In this document: positions 55,924-64,000 of the stretch, piece after piece
How positions within the stretch are numbered: the stretch's first letter is position 1
Layout: each line of letters opens with the position of its first letter
Assembly: GCF_029690045.1 (NCBI RefSeq)
Contig: NZ_CP121464.1
Location: 1,240,001 to 1,304,000, forward strand
Length of the DNA: 64,000 nucleotides
Direction: 5' to 3'
Origin: Janthinobacterium rivuli
GTDB taxonomy: Bacteria; Pseudomonadota; Gammaproteobacteria; Burkholderiales; Burkholderiaceae_D
Position numbers and translations under genes: made by a program
The notes under the pieces: model-generated
What the model was told of the DNA's origin: nothing
Database searches by the model: none
Seen by the model: only the letters and a program-made list of their open reading frames with translations

Positions 55924-56822
55924 TGCGCCGCCTTGCTGGTGCGGCGCTGGCGCGCCACCTCCAGCTGTTCGCACATGGCGGCCGTGCCATCGATCATGCG
56001 CGGGCCGGCGCGGTTGAGAAAATCGCCATTCAGACGGAACAGGTTATTCTTGCGCACGGCCGTCATCGACGGGAAGGCGCGCCACATGGCCAGGCCGCCT
56101 TCGCTGCGCGGATCGCTTTTTTCGCTGGTGCCGAAGATGACTTCCGGGTCTTCCTGCAGCACGCCTTCCGGGGTGACGACGGGCGCCACTACCTTCATCG
56201 CGGCGAACACATTCTGGCCGCCGCACAGGCGCATGGAGTCGCTGATGATGCTCGCGCCACTCAAGGTATATAGCGGTTTGTCCCACACCTGGTAAAACAC
56301 GCGCACGGGCGGGCGCTGCGCGTATTGCGCCGTCAAGCTGGCCAGTTTGGCGCGCAGCTGGGCGGCTGCCGGTTTGGCGGTTTTTTCCGTGCCCATCAAC
56401 TGGCCCAGGCGCTCCATGCTGTCGGGGATATCGGCCAGCTTGCGCGGTTCGCTGTGATAGATGGGCACCTTCAGCTGGCGCAGCATGGCGATCTGGCGTT
56501 CGGCGCTGCCATGCATCCACACGACGATCAGGTCCGGCTTCAGGGCGATGATGCGCTCCATGTCGTACTGGCGGTTGTCGCCCACTTGCGTGATCTTCTT
56601 TGCCGCTTCCGGATAGTCGCTGTAGCTGACGACGCCGGCGATCTTTTCGCCGCCACCGGCCGCGAACAGCAGCTCCGTCACGTGCGGCGCCAGCGCCAGG
56701 ATGCGCTGCGCCGGCTTTTCCACGGTGACGGTATTGCCGTCGTCGTCGCGCACGCTGATGGCGGCGTGTGTTTGCAGCGAGACCAGTCCAGCCAGCAGCA
56801 GCGATATTTTCAGGATTTTCAT
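55920..56822 (-). CDS. btuF: Periplasmic cobalamin-binding protein BtuF
   Basis: BtuF delivers corrinoids to the BtuCD importer. The 300-residue protein has a signal peptide (cleaved after about residue 21, LQTHA). The PBP core begins RILALAPHVTELLFAAGGGEKIAGVVSYSDYP, the hallmark of BtuF-like proteins. The spine helix and a C-terminal lobe follow. It overlaps both neighbours by 4 bases. Its presence with btuB, btuC and btuD in one cluster gives a complete uptake route. The adjacent paralogue lacks a signal peptide. Confidence 0.88.
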   Translation of the reverse strand: MKILKISLLLAGLVSLQTHAAISVRDDDGNTVTVEKPAQRILALAPHVTELLFAAGGGEKIAGVVSYSDYPEAAKKITQVGDNRQYDMERIIALKPDLIVVWMHGSAERQIAMLRQLKVPIYHSEPRKLADIPDSMERLGQLMGTEKTAKPAAAQLRAKLASLTAQYAQRPPVRVFYQVWDKPLYTLSGASIISDSMRLCGGQNVFAAMKVVAPVVTPEGVLQEDPEVIFGTSEKSDPRSEGGLAMWRAFPSMTAVRKNNLFRLNGDFLNRAGPRMIDGTAAMCEQLEVARQRRTSKAAQ

Positions 56823-57805
56823 GTGTGCTTCCATGTGGTGAGGGCCTGCTGCAGGCGCAGCCAGGCGTGTTCGTCGGGGGGCAGGCCCAGGCGGATGCCG
56901 TGGGCTGCGTGGCGGAACAGGCGCACCCAGATGCCTGCTTCCGCCATGTGGCGCCAGAACGTTTCGGCGCGTGCTTCCGGCCACCACTGAAACAGCGCCG
57001 TGCCGCTGCAGGCGATGCCGTGCGCGGCCAACAGCTGATGCAAGCGGGCGCCTTCGCCGCGCAGGCGTTCGCGCATCGCTTCCTGCCAGTGCGTGTCGGT
57101 GAGCGCAGCCAGCGCCACCTGCTGTGCCGGGCCGCTGACGCTCCACGGTCCCAGCATGTCGGCCAGTTGCACCAGCAGGGCGGGATGGACGGCGACAAAG
57201 CCCAGGCGCAGTCCCGCCAGACCAAAGAATTTGCCCACCGAGCGCAGCACGATCAGGCCCGGCTGGCCTGTGTGCGGCCCAAGGCTGGCTTGCGCTTCCG
57301 TGTCGCCAAACGCTTCGTCGACCACCAGCCAGCCGCCGCGCGCGGCCAGCTTGCCTGCCCATTCCAGCAGCAGTGCGGGCGCGATGCGCTCACCGGTGGG
57401 GTTGTTCGGGTTGCAGATGACCAGCACGTCGCAGTGGTCGACGGCATCGGCCAGCTGCGCATACGGCACTTGTCGCAATTCGTGACCGTGCTGGCCCCAG
57501 TGGTGCGCGTGTTCCGCGTACGACGGCGCGGCCACCACCACGCGCGACGGTGCGCGCAGCCGGGGCAGGGCCTGGATGGCGGCTTGCGTGCCGGCGACCG
57601 GCAGCATGGCCGGCGCGTCGTAGTACGCGCAGGCGGCAGCGGCCAGCGCGGGATCGGCTTCCGGCAGCCGGTGCCAGGCGTTGGCGTCGGGTGCTGGCGC
57701 TGCATACCAGTGTGGGTTGATGCCCGTCGACAGGTCGATCCAGTCGGCGATGGGCCGTCCATATTCGCGCGCGGCGTCGCGCAGGTTGCCGCCATGTTCA
57801 AGCAA
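56819..57805 (-). CDS. cobD: L-threonine-O-3-phosphate decarboxylase CobD
   Basis: This 328-residue PLP enzyme makes (R)-1-aminopropan-2-ol phosphate, the linker of the cobalamin nucleotide loop. The aminotransferase class I layout shows DLSTGINPHWY near the N-terminus, the NPNNPTG motif and the PLP lysine in SVGKFFGLAGLRLGF. It overlaps cbiB by 8 bases. Names differ between systems, since it is CobC in the Pseudomonas-type naming. Confidence 0.9.
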   Translation of the reverse strand: MLEHGGNLRDAAREYGRPIADWIDLSTGINPHWYAAPAPDANAWHRLPEADPALAAAACAYYDAPAMLPVAGTQAAIQALPRLRAPSRVVVAAPSYAEHAHHWGQHGHELRQVPYAQLADAVDHCDVLVICNPNNPTGERIAPALLLEWAGKLAARGGWLVVDEAFGDTEAQASLGPHTGQPGLIVLRSVGKFFGLAGLRLGFVAVHPALLVQLADMLGPWSVSGPAQQVALAALTDTHWQEAMRERLRGEGARLHQLLAAHGIACSGTALFQWWPEARAETFWRHMAEAGIWVRLFRHAAHGIRLGLPPDEHAWLRLQQALTTWKHT

Positions 57806-58751
57806 GGTATTTCCCCTTCAGGTAGAACAGGCCCGCCAGCAGCGCCATCCAGATCAGCCACAACACGGCCGTCTCGGCCACCAGGCGCCAGGCGCGGTCG
57901 ATGTCGCGCGCTTCGGCGGGGCGGCCGCTGCCCAAAGGTGGGCGGCGCTCCAGCTCGCCGTCGTAGATGGCGTCGCCGCCCAAAGCCAGGCCCAGAGCCC
58001 CGGCGCCGCTGGCCATCACGGGTCCGGCGTTCGGGCTGCCCCAGTTGGGCGCCTGCGTGCGCCAGCAGTGCCAGGCGCGTTTTTTGTCGGCCATATTCTT
58101 GCCCAGCATGACATAGGAGATGGCCGTCAGGCGCGCCGGCAGGTAATTCAAGACGTCGTCGATGCGCGCGGCGCAGCAGCCGAACCAGTCGTAGCGTGCG
58201 TTGCGGTAGCCCCACATGGCGTCGAGGGTATTCGCTAGCCTGAACAGGATGGCGCCTGGGCCGCCAGCCACGGCAAACCAGAACAGGGTGCCAAAGACGG
58301 CGTCGTTGCCGTTTTCCAGCAGGGATTCCGTGCTGGCCTTGGCCAGGCTGGCTGCATCGGCATTGGCCGTGTCGCGGCTGACGATGCGCGCCGTCAGCAG
58401 GCGCGCGTTGTCCAGGTCATCGATGGCCAGGGCGTCGGCAATCGGTTGATTGTGGTCGCGCAGGCTGCGCAGGCCCAGGCAAAGATAGAGCAAGAAGACG
58501 TGGAGGGCGGCGCCGGCCAGGCCGCACAGCCAGTAGGCGGCATAGCTGATGGGCAGCACGGCCAGCAACCACGCCAGCGCACCGCGCAGCAAACGCCCAC
58601 GGCCCCGGTTCAGCAGGCGTTCCAGAGCGTTGGCGAAGCGGCCAAAACCCACCAGCGGATGCCAGCGGCGCGTTTCTCCCAGCAGCAGGTCGAGCAGCAC
58701 GCCGGCCGTCATCAAGGCGGTCAGCATGGGCAGCGACAGCCCGCTCAGCAT
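57798..58751 (-). CDS. cbiB: Adenosylcobinamide-phosphate synthase CbiB
   Basis: CbiB is an inner-membrane enzyme that joins aminopropanol phosphate to adenosylcobyric acid. This 317-residue protein has several membrane segments and the conserved blocks LLGETRRWHPLVGFG near the start, IVSRDTANADAASLAKASTESLLENGNDAVFGTLFW and NTLDAMWGYRNARYDWFG. It overlaps cobD at one end and cobU at the other. Confidence 0.94.
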   Translation of the reverse strand: MLSGLSLPMLTALMTAGVLLDLLLGETRRWHPLVGFGRFANALERLLNRGRGRLLRGALAWLLAVLPISYAAYWLCGLAGAALHVFLLYLCLGLRSLRDHNQPIADALAIDDLDNARLLTARIVSRDTANADAASLAKASTESLLENGNDAVFGTLFWFAVAGGPGAILFRLANTLDAMWGYRNARYDWFGCCAARIDDVLNYLPARLTAISYVMLGKNMADKKRAWHCWRTQAPNWGSPNAGPVMASGAGALGLALGGDAIYDGELERRPPLGSGRPAEARDIDRAWRLVAETAVLWLIWMALLAGLFYLKGKYLA

Positions 58752-59311
58752 GGGCCACCTTTCAGGTACAGGGGCAAGCCGGCGGCGACAAACACGGCCT
58801 TGTCGCAGACGGCCGCCACGGCCTGGTTCAAGCGGCCCGCTTCATCGGTGAAGCAGCGCGAAATGGCGCCGTAGGGCACGATGCCCATGCCCACTTCATT
58901 TGATACGAGCACAATGTCGCAAGCTGTGTCTTCGATTTCCGCCAGCGCATACAGCAGGTGCGCGCGCTCGCTGTGGAACAGTTCGGGCAGCGCGATGTCG
59001 CCCACGTCCGGATACGTCTCGCCGCTGGAAAACATCAGGTTCGTCAGCCACAGGGTCAGGCAGTCGACCAGCAGCAGGCGGCCGGGCCGTGCTTCCCGCA
59101 GGAGGGCGTCGCCCAGGCGCAGCGGTTCTTCGATAGTCACCCACCCGGCCGGGCGCTGCGCGCGGTGATGCGTGATGCGCGTGGCCATCTCGCCGTCGCC
59201 CGCCTGCGCGGTGGCGAGGTAGAGTACCTCCTTGCCGGACTCGCGGGCCAGCTTTTCCGCATGGGCGCTCTTGCCGGAACGGGCGCCGCCGAAGACCAGG
59301 GTGCGCGTCAT
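58745..59311 (-). CDS. cobU: Adenosylcobinamide kinase / guanylyltransferase CobU
   Basis: CobU phosphorylates adenosylcobinamide and adds GMP during nucleotide-loop assembly. The 188-residue protein has the P-loop FGGARSGKS at the N-terminus, the LLVDCLTLWLTNLM block and VSNEVGMGIVPYG. The start at 59311 aligns with the family. A longer frame to 59365 would overlap cobO. It overlaps cbiB by 7 bases. Confidence 0.95.
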   Translation of the reverse strand: MTRTLVFGGARSGKSAHAEKLARESGKEVLYLATAQAGDGEMATRITHHRAQRPAGWVTIEEPLRLGDALLREARPGRLLLVDCLTLWLTNLMFSSGETYPDVGDIALPELFHSERAHLLYALAEIEDTACDIVLVSNEVGMGIVPYGAISRCFTDEAGRLNQAVAAVCDKAVFVAAGLPLYLKGGPC

Positions 59312-59318
59312 GGCGCTG

Positions 59319-59951
59319 TTACCACTCGGTGCCGATTTGTGCGCCGATGCCGGCCGCATACGCATGCTTGACGACGGCCATTTCGGTGACGGTGTCGGCG
59401 ATCGCGATCAGTTCATCGGGCGCGCCGCGGCCCGTGATGACCACGTGCTGCATGGCCGGGCGTTCCAGCAGGTCGGCGATGACTTTATGCACGTCGAGGT
59501 AGTTGTATTTGAGGGCGATATTGAGTTCGTCGAACAGCACCAGGCCGTAGCTGGGGTCGGCCAGGAAGGTCTTCGCCTGCTCCCATGCCAGTTCGGCTTT
59601 TTCGATGTCGCGCTCGCGGTTCTGCGTTTCCCAGGTATAACCTTCGCCCATCGCATGAAAACTGATTTCGTCGGGGAAGCGGCGCAGGAATTTTTCTTCG
59701 CCCGTCGACATGGCGCCCTTGATGAACTGCACCACGCCCACTTTCATGCCGTGGCCCATGGCGCGGATGGCCATGCCGAAGCCGCTCGAACTCTTGCCCT
59801 TGCCATTGCCCGTGTTGACGATGATGATGCCGATTTCCTTGTCGGCCTTGGCGATGGCCGCGTCGATGATGGCTTTTTTGCGTTCCATGCGCACGCGGTG
59901 GCGCTCGTTGATGGCGGCGGTGTCCGCGTCGACGGGTTTGTTATCGTTCAT
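59319..59951 (-). CDS. cobO: Corrinoid adenosyltransferase CobO/BtuR
   Basis: This 210-residue enzyme transfers adenosyl from ATP to Co(I)-corrinoids. The ATP loop GNGKGKSSSGFGMA follows IIIVNTGNG, and the VVQFIKGAMSTGEE and LVLFDELNIAL motifs are typical of the CobA/CobO/BtuR family. It lies 7 bases from the cobU start, and its own ATG overlaps the btuD stop by 4 bases. Confidence 0.95.
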   Translation of the reverse strand: MNDNKPVDADTAAINERHRVRMERKKAIIDAAIAKADKEIGIIIVNTGNGKGKSSSGFGMAIRAMGHGMKVGVVQFIKGAMSTGEEKFLRRFPDEISFHAMGEGYTWETQNRERDIEKAELAWEQAKTFLADPSYGLVLFDELNIALKYNYLDVHKVIADLLERPAMQHVVITGRGAPDELIAIADTVTEMAVVKHAYAAGIGAQIGTEW

Positions 59952-60721
59952 TGTTGATCCTCTTTTGGTATGAATATCTTGCGTTTGCCGTGCTCGATGA
60001 TCTCGATCGGGTGGCCCAGGTAGTCGCCCAGGATGGATGCCTGCATCACGTCGGCCACGGGACCGGCCAGCCAGCCGCCATCGCCCATCAGCAGCAGCGC
60101 ATGGGTCGAGACGCTGTGCGCCAGGTTCAGGTCATGGCCCACCATCACCACGGTTTTATTCTGTTCGCGGCACAGCTTAGCCAGCAGGCCCATGACGCTG
60201 ACCTGGTGCGCCAGGTCGAGCGCGTTGGCAGGTTCATCGAGCAGCAGCAAGGGTGTATCCTGCGCCAGCATGGCGGCAATCGCCACACGCTGACGTTCGC
60301 CGCCGGACAGGCTGCGCACATCGCGCTCGGCCAGGTGTTCCACTTCCATCGAGGCCAGCGCCGCCAAGGCGATGCGCTGGTCGTCGCTGCCTTCCCAGTA
60401 ATGGTTGTCGTGATACGGGTGGCGCGCCGACAGCACGGTTTCGATGACGCGGTACGAGAACGCGTCGTGGCGCGCCTGCGCCAGGAAAGCCCGTTCGCGC
60501 GCCAGTGCGTCGAGCGGCCAGTCGATCAGGGCGCGGCCCTGTATCGTCACGTGGCCCGCATCCGGTTCGCGCAAGCCGGCCAGGGTGCGCAGCAAGGTGC
60601 TTTTGCCGGCACCATTGCGGCCGATCACGCTCCAGCATTCGCCATCCCTGATGTGCCAGATGAGGTTTTCCACGAGGCAGCGCGTGCCCGCCTTCAGGCC
60701 GAGTTGGTAAGTACGTATCAT
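59948..60721 (-). CDS. btuD: Cobalamin ABC importer ATPase BtuD
   Basis: This 257-residue ABC ATPase has Walker A GRNGAGKST, the signature LSGGERQRVAIAAML, Walker B TPLLLLDEPANALD and the H-loop MVGHDLNLAHS. It pairs with BtuC, whose stop overlaps its ATG by 4 bases. The start at 60721 gives MIRTYQLGLKAGTRCLVENL, normal for the family. A longer frame lies inside btuC. Confidence 0.9.
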   Translation of the reverse strand: MIRTYQLGLKAGTRCLVENLIWHIRDGECWSVIGRNGAGKSTLLRTLAGLREPDAGHVTIQGRALIDWPLDALARERAFLAQARHDAFSYRVIETVLSARHPYHDNHYWEGSDDQRIALAALASMEVEHLAERDVRSLSGGERQRVAIAAMLAQDTPLLLLDEPANALDLAHQVSVMGLLAKLCREQNKTVVMVGHDLNLAHSVSTHALLLMGDGGWLAGPVADVMQASILGDYLGHPIEIIEHGKRKIFIPKEDQQ

Positions 60722-61743
60722 GTGCGGCGTAATCGGTGCAATTGGTACAGGAAGACGGGCGCACCGATCATGGCTGTCACCACGCCGACGGGCAACTGCA
60801 ACGGTGCCAGCACGGTGCGCGCCAGGGTATCGGCCAGCACGAGGAAGGTGCCGCCTGCCAGCGCGGCAGCGGGTATCAACAGGCGATGATCGGGGCCGCA
60901 GGCAAAACGCAGCGCATGCGGCACGATCAGGCCGACGAAGCCCACGCTGCCGGCGCTGGTGACGGCGCTGGCCGTGAGCAGGCCGGAACAGAAGAACAGG
61001 CCCTTGCGCAGCGCGCCCACGCGCACGCCCAGGGTGCTGGCCGCTTCCGCATGCAGCGCCATGACGTTCAGCGAGCGCGCGCAGCGCAAGGCGAAGACCA
61101 GGGCGCCGGCCAGGACCAGCCAGGGCATCAGCCGCGCCGGTGCGCCGGACAGGTCGCCGATCATCCAGAACACCATGCTGCGCAAGCGGCTTTCCGGGGC
61201 AATCGAGAGCATCAAGGTGACGATGGCCATGCAGGCCGAGGCCAGGATCACGCCCGTCAGTAGCAGGAGCGAGGCACCGCCTTCGGCCGCCGTGCCGCCG
61301 CGCAGGTCGCGCCGGGCAAAAAAGTACAGCAGCATCGATACGCCGACGGCGCCGGTAAAGGCGGCCGCATCGACCACCCACAGCGCGCACATGAACAGCA
61401 GCGCGGCCAGTGCGCCGACGGAGGCGCCGGCGGAAATGCCCAGCACATACGGGTCGGCCAGGGGATTGCGCAGCAGCGCCTGCATCATGACGCCGGCCAG
61501 CGACAGCGCCGCGCCCGTGACAAAGGCGGTCAGCGCGCGGCCCAGGCGCAGGTCAAGCAAGGTGGCGGCGAGAGTGTCGGTCTTGCCCTGCACGACATGG
61601 AGCAGGGCGGAAGGCAGGTCGGCGAGCGGGATCGCGATCGAACCGATCATGCCGGAGAAAATCAGGCTGGCAATCGCGCACACGATCAGCACCGTGAGGA
61701 TCACGGTGGCGCGGTGGCGCATATTGCGGAAAAATGGGTGCAT
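60718..61743 (-). CDS. btuC: Cobalamin ABC importer permease BtuC (FecCD family)
   Basis: This 341-residue inner-membrane permease has about ten membrane segments. It has the FecCD family marks RLGRALTAFVTGAALSLAGVMMQALLRNPLADPYVLGISAGAS near the N-terminus and SAGSVGFVGLIVPH in the second half. It forms the channel of the corrinoid importer with BtuD. Upstream, a terminator at 61817-61854 ends btuB, so btuC may have its own promoter in 61744-61816 or depend on read-through. Confidence 0.92.
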   Translation of the reverse strand: MHPFFRNMRHRATVILTVLIVCAIASLIFSGMIGSIAIPLADLPSALLHVVQGKTDTLAATLLDLRLGRALTAFVTGAALSLAGVMMQALLRNPLADPYVLGISAGASVGALAALLFMCALWVVDAAAFTGAVGVSMLLYFFARRDLRGGTAAEGGASLLLLTGVILASACMAIVTLMLSIAPESRLRSMVFWMIGDLSGAPARLMPWLVLAGALVFALRCARSLNVMALHAEAASTLGVRVGALRKGLFFCSGLLTASAVTSAGSVGFVGLIVPHALRFACGPDHRLLIPAAALAGGTFLVLADTLARTVLAPLQLPVGVVTAMIGAPVFLYQLHRLRRT

Positions 61744-61816
61744 GTACTGCCTTAGGTGAAGCGGGAGCGGTGCAAGAGGCTGCGGATTTCTTCTGATGCC
61801 TTGGTGGGACGTATAC

Positions 61817-61854
61817 GAAAAATGGCCCGCATGCGATTGCGCGTACGGGCCATT
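61817..61854 (-). terminator. Intrinsic terminator of btuB
   Basis: Read on the minus strand, AATGGCCCG pairs with CGGGCCATT and the stem ends in five T residues. It lies about 20 bases after the btuB stop, between btuB and btuC. Confidence 0.75.
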
Positions 61855-61874
61855 GTAATCAACTCCTGGCCGCT

Positions 61875-63857
61875 TTAGAAATCGTAGCGTGCCGAGAGTT
61901 TCATCTGGCGGCCATTGCTAGGATAGATGCCGCCTTTGCAGCTGTAGGCGTTGGTGAAGTACTGCTTGTCGGTCAGGTTCAAGGCATTGACCGCCACTTC
62001 CCAGGCGCCGAACTTGCGTGCATAGCGGGCATCGAACGTCGTGAACGCCGGGATCTTGGAAGAACAGGTATTGGCAAAATCGCTGCCATAGCGCTGGCTG
62101 TCTACCCATTGGGCGCCGAAGTCCGCGCTCTGGCCATCTTTCGGCACCCACGACAGGCGAGCCGACAGGGTGTTTTTCGGGATCAGTGTCAGTTCCTTGC
62201 CCGAGTTGGCCCCTTCGGTGAAGGTCGCTTTCACGTGCTGATAGTGGCCGCTGACTCTCCAGTCAGCGGCGATATTCGCGCTGGCGTCGAGCTCAAAACC
62301 CTGGTGCTTGGTTGGATCCAGGTTGGTATTGGCGCCCCAGCCCGATGCACCTGCCGTCGGATCGAAATATATTTCGTTGGTTAGCTTGTGGCGGAAGACG
62401 CGGGCATCGAGCTTGACGATGCTGTTGTCGTAGGTCGCGCCCAGTTCCAGGTCATGCGAGGTCTGGCCTTGCAGGGGCTTGTTTGCAACGGGGGTGGAGT
62501 TGTTTTCATCGGCGTTCGCCACGCGATAGCTCTGGCCGGCCTTGGCGTACAGATTTACCTGCGGCACGACATCGAAGCTGCCTTGTACGTCCCAGGCATT
62601 GAAGTTCTGCTTGATGTTGTAGGCTGTCGTGGGGTATCCGATAGGGTCGTTGAAGTCCTTATCGAAGGTTTCGTGGCGTACGCCTGCGGCGATGCGGAAG
62701 TTTTGCGGGCTGGCGAATTTCAGTTCATCGCGCACATAGAATGCCTGCGATTTCTGATCCGCCTTGGCCAGCGAATAGGAGCTGTCGATGTTGGAGTCCC
62801 ATTTGATGAAGTCGACACCTGCGACGATCTCATTGAGCATGCCGTCAAACTGGCCCAGGTGACGCAGGCGTGGTGAAAACTGGTTTTGTTTGGTTTTGGC
62901 CTGCCTTGGGCTTCCGAAGATCGACTTGGCTGTCTTTTCGCTGCGAGATAATTCCGCTGCCAGATCCACTGCTCCCAGGCGTCCCTCGGCGAACGCGGTG
63001 TAGCGGTCGCTGTCGATCGAACCGAAATCTTTTGGCGTGTTTGTCTGGCGTGGATTGGCTTCAAACTGGGCCATTGTGAGGCTACCCGGGAAGCGGATAT
63101 CCTGGCGCGTGCTGTCGATACGCAGGCCGGCGCGAATATCCTTGCCGCTCCATTGCGCGCCGCCGCTGAAGGTATTTTGCTTGTATTCGTTGTTATCGCG
63201 GTAGTTGTCCGTTTCCAGCCGGCCGATGGCGGCGTTCAGCGCCACGTTGTCCCAGGATTGTGCAACGGAGCCGCGCACTTCGCGCTGGCCCAGTTGGCCT
63301 GCTTCCGCAAATACGGTGCCACGGCCTGCCTGCTTGCCTGGACGCTTGGTGACGATATTGATGATGCCGCCCGTCGCGCCGTCGCCGTACAGGACGCTGC
63401 TGCCGCCGCGCGTGATTTCGATGCGCTCCACGCTATCGATGGGAATAGTTGTCAGCAGGGGATCGGCCAGCTCATTTTCCGACAGGCGCACGCCGTCGAG
63501 CACCACGACCATGTTAGGGCTGGCGGTGGCGCCGAAACCGCGCAGGTCCAGGGTGAAGTTATCCGGATTGCCAGCCAGGCCTTGGCGGCCGTAGACGCCA
63601 CCGATCTTGCGGATGGCCTGGTTCACATCCGTGACGCCCGCGCGGCGGATTTCATCGGCCGTGATGATGGTGGCACCGATCGGCTGCAGTGCCGGATCGC
63701 TGTTGAAGCGGGAGCCCGTGACGACGATCTGGTCCAGCGTCTTGTTCGCGGTTTGCGCGAAGGCGGGAGCGGCGGCGATGAAGCACAGGGAAATGGCGGA
63801 AACCAGGGCGCGCGGCGCCATTGCCGGCGCGCGGCGGTGTAATACGGGAGCAGTCAT
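61875..63857 (-). CDS. btuB: TonB-dependent vitamin B12 receptor BtuB
   Basis: This 660-residue outer-membrane receptor has a long signal peptide (after an N-terminal extension MTAPVLHRRAPAMAPRALV, cleaved near AFAQ). The TonB box-like LDQIVVTGSRF follows. The plug domain shows VDQAIRKIGG-type and RGFGATASPNMVVVLDGVRLSENE blocks, then ERIEITRGGSSVLYGDGATGGIINIVTK. It ends in a beta barrel with C-terminal Phe (LSARYDF). BtuB is inferred from a cobalamin riboswitch upstream and the cobalamin genes behind it. The start at 63857 fits the leader. A frame to 63950 would read into the riboswitch. Confidence 0.88.
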   Translation of the reverse strand: MTAPVLHRRAPAMAPRALVSAISLCFIAAAPAFAQTANKTLDQIVVTGSRFNSDPALQPIGATIITADEIRRAGVTDVNQAIRKIGGVYGRQGLAGNPDNFTLDLRGFGATASPNMVVVLDGVRLSENELADPLLTTIPIDSVERIEITRGGSSVLYGDGATGGIINIVTKRPGKQAGRGTVFAEAGQLGQREVRGSVAQSWDNVALNAAIGRLETDNYRDNNEYKQNTFSGGAQWSGKDIRAGLRIDSTRQDIRFPGSLTMAQFEANPRQTNTPKDFGSIDSDRYTAFAEGRLGAVDLAAELSRSEKTAKSIFGSPRQAKTKQNQFSPRLRHLGQFDGMLNEIVAGVDFIKWDSNIDSSYSLAKADQKSQAFYVRDELKFASPQNFRIAAGVRHETFDKDFNDPIGYPTTAYNIKQNFNAWDVQGSFDVVPQVNLYAKAGQSYRVANADENNSTPVANKPLQGQTSHDLELGATYDNSIVKLDARVFRHKLTNEIYFDPTAGASGWGANTNLDPTKHQGFELDASANIAADWRVSGHYQHVKATFTEGANSGKELTLIPKNTLSARLSWVPKDGQSADFGAQWVDSQRYGSDFANTCSSKIPAFTTFDARYARKFGAWEVAVNALNLTDKQYFTNAYSCKGGIYPSNGRQMKLSARYDF

Positions 63858-63949
63858 GATATCGTTTTCTTCGGAAAAAGCACCCGGCTCGCGTCCCCGC
63901 AAGCCAGATTCAACGGAAGGCGCGGCGCCCGGCAAGGCCCGCACTTCCA

Positions 63950-64000
63950 CCTGTCCTGGCCGGTATCCGGGCTGGCAAGTACCGCTATCCCACCTTCCCA
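63950..64000 (-). promoter_or_regulatory. Cobalamin riboswitch, 3' part (cut by window edge)
   Basis: On the minus strand, GGGAAGGTGGGA is followed by AGCCCGGATACCGGCC (63973 to 63958). These match the conserved 3' core of cobalamin riboswitches, where AGCCAGGAGACCTGCC is the usual B12 box. The 5' half lies outside the window. About 90 bases separate the core from the btuB ATG, room for an expression platform. Rising B12 should repress btuB. Confidence 0.8.

Noticed and set aside
57813..58215. Minus-strand frame overlapping cobD and cbiB (57253-58215)
   Set aside because: It is an out-of-frame shadow of two well supported genes and lacks any motif.

Overview
The window is a GC-rich, densely coded stretch of a betaproteobacterial chromosome. 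It most likely comes from the Oxalobacteraceae (Janthinobacterium, Duganella or Massilia type). The evidence is the Burkholderiales order of the division and wall cluster followed by lpxC, dciA and secA, the argJ, DUF815 ATPase, mutT run, the yacG-zapD-coaE-pilD-pilC order, and a porin of the beta-proteobacterial family. No species call can be made from the sequence alone.

Layout, left to right. (1) 1-1930 is the end of an envelope or fatty-acid type cassette: a transporter tail, a DUF3833 lipoprotein, an SDR dehydrogenase and an NTF2-like protein. (2) 1931-4673 is a long gene-poor leader, a major porin and a small secreted protein. (3) 4747-7115 holds a thiamine-diphosphate enzyme on the minus strand, a large inverted repeat upstream of it, and the RNase P RNA. 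(4) 7560-25008 is the complete dcw operon, mraZ-rsmH-ftsL-ftsI-murE-murF-mraY-murD-ftsW-murG-murC-ddlB-ftsQ-ftsA-ftsZ. Most junctions overlap, it ends in a strong terminator, and it begins with a promoter covered by four GTG(G/T)G boxes at an exact 10-bp period, which look like the MraZ operator. (5) 25139-27336 holds a peroxiredoxin, a methyltransferase and a divergent XRE/MmyB-type regulator. (6) 27340-36533 is a complete minus-strand nitrous oxide reductase module, nosZ-nosR-nosD-nosF-nosY-nosL-cytochrome c-apbE, with an FNR-type box upstream. It interrupts the usual ftsZ to lpxC neighbourhood. (7) 36726-45745 holds a DMT transporter, lpxC, dciA, secA, argJ, a DUF815 ATPase, mutT and a toxin-antitoxin-like pair whose PIN protein lacks key acidic residues. 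(8) 45769-49639, minus strand, holds yacG, zapD (TTG start), coaE, pilD and pilC, with no pilB beside pilC. (9) 49713-53596 holds a DHA2-type exporter, a LuxR-type regulator and an unrecognised lipoprotein. (10) 53663-64000, minus strand, is a cobalamin uptake and salvage cluster: cobQ, two BtuF-like proteins, cobD, cbiB, cobU, cobO, btuD, btuC and btuB. The 3' part of a cobalamin riboswitch lies at the right edge.

How the parts work together. The dcw genes make lipid II and the septum. LpxC commits to lipid A, SecA drives protein export, and ZapD and FtsZ act in division. The nos genes form a self-contained respiratory module: NosZ is the enzyme, NosR the flavo-iron-sulfur membrane protein, ApbE its likely flavinylating enzyme, NosDFYL the copper-centre assembly system, and the small cytochrome c a possible electron donor. 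The cobalamin genes import corrinoids (BtuB, BtuF, BtuCD), adenosylate them (CobO) and rebuild the lower-loop arm (CobQ, CobD, CbiB, CobU). CobS, CobT and CobC are not in the window. I found no tRNA, CRISPR array, insertion sequence or prophage. No clearly novel large system is visible. The best leads are the nos insertion, the degenerate PIN/antitoxin pair, the signal-less BtuF paralogue, the 18-bp-arm inverted repeat at 6490-6539, and the unexplained 1931-2905 leader.
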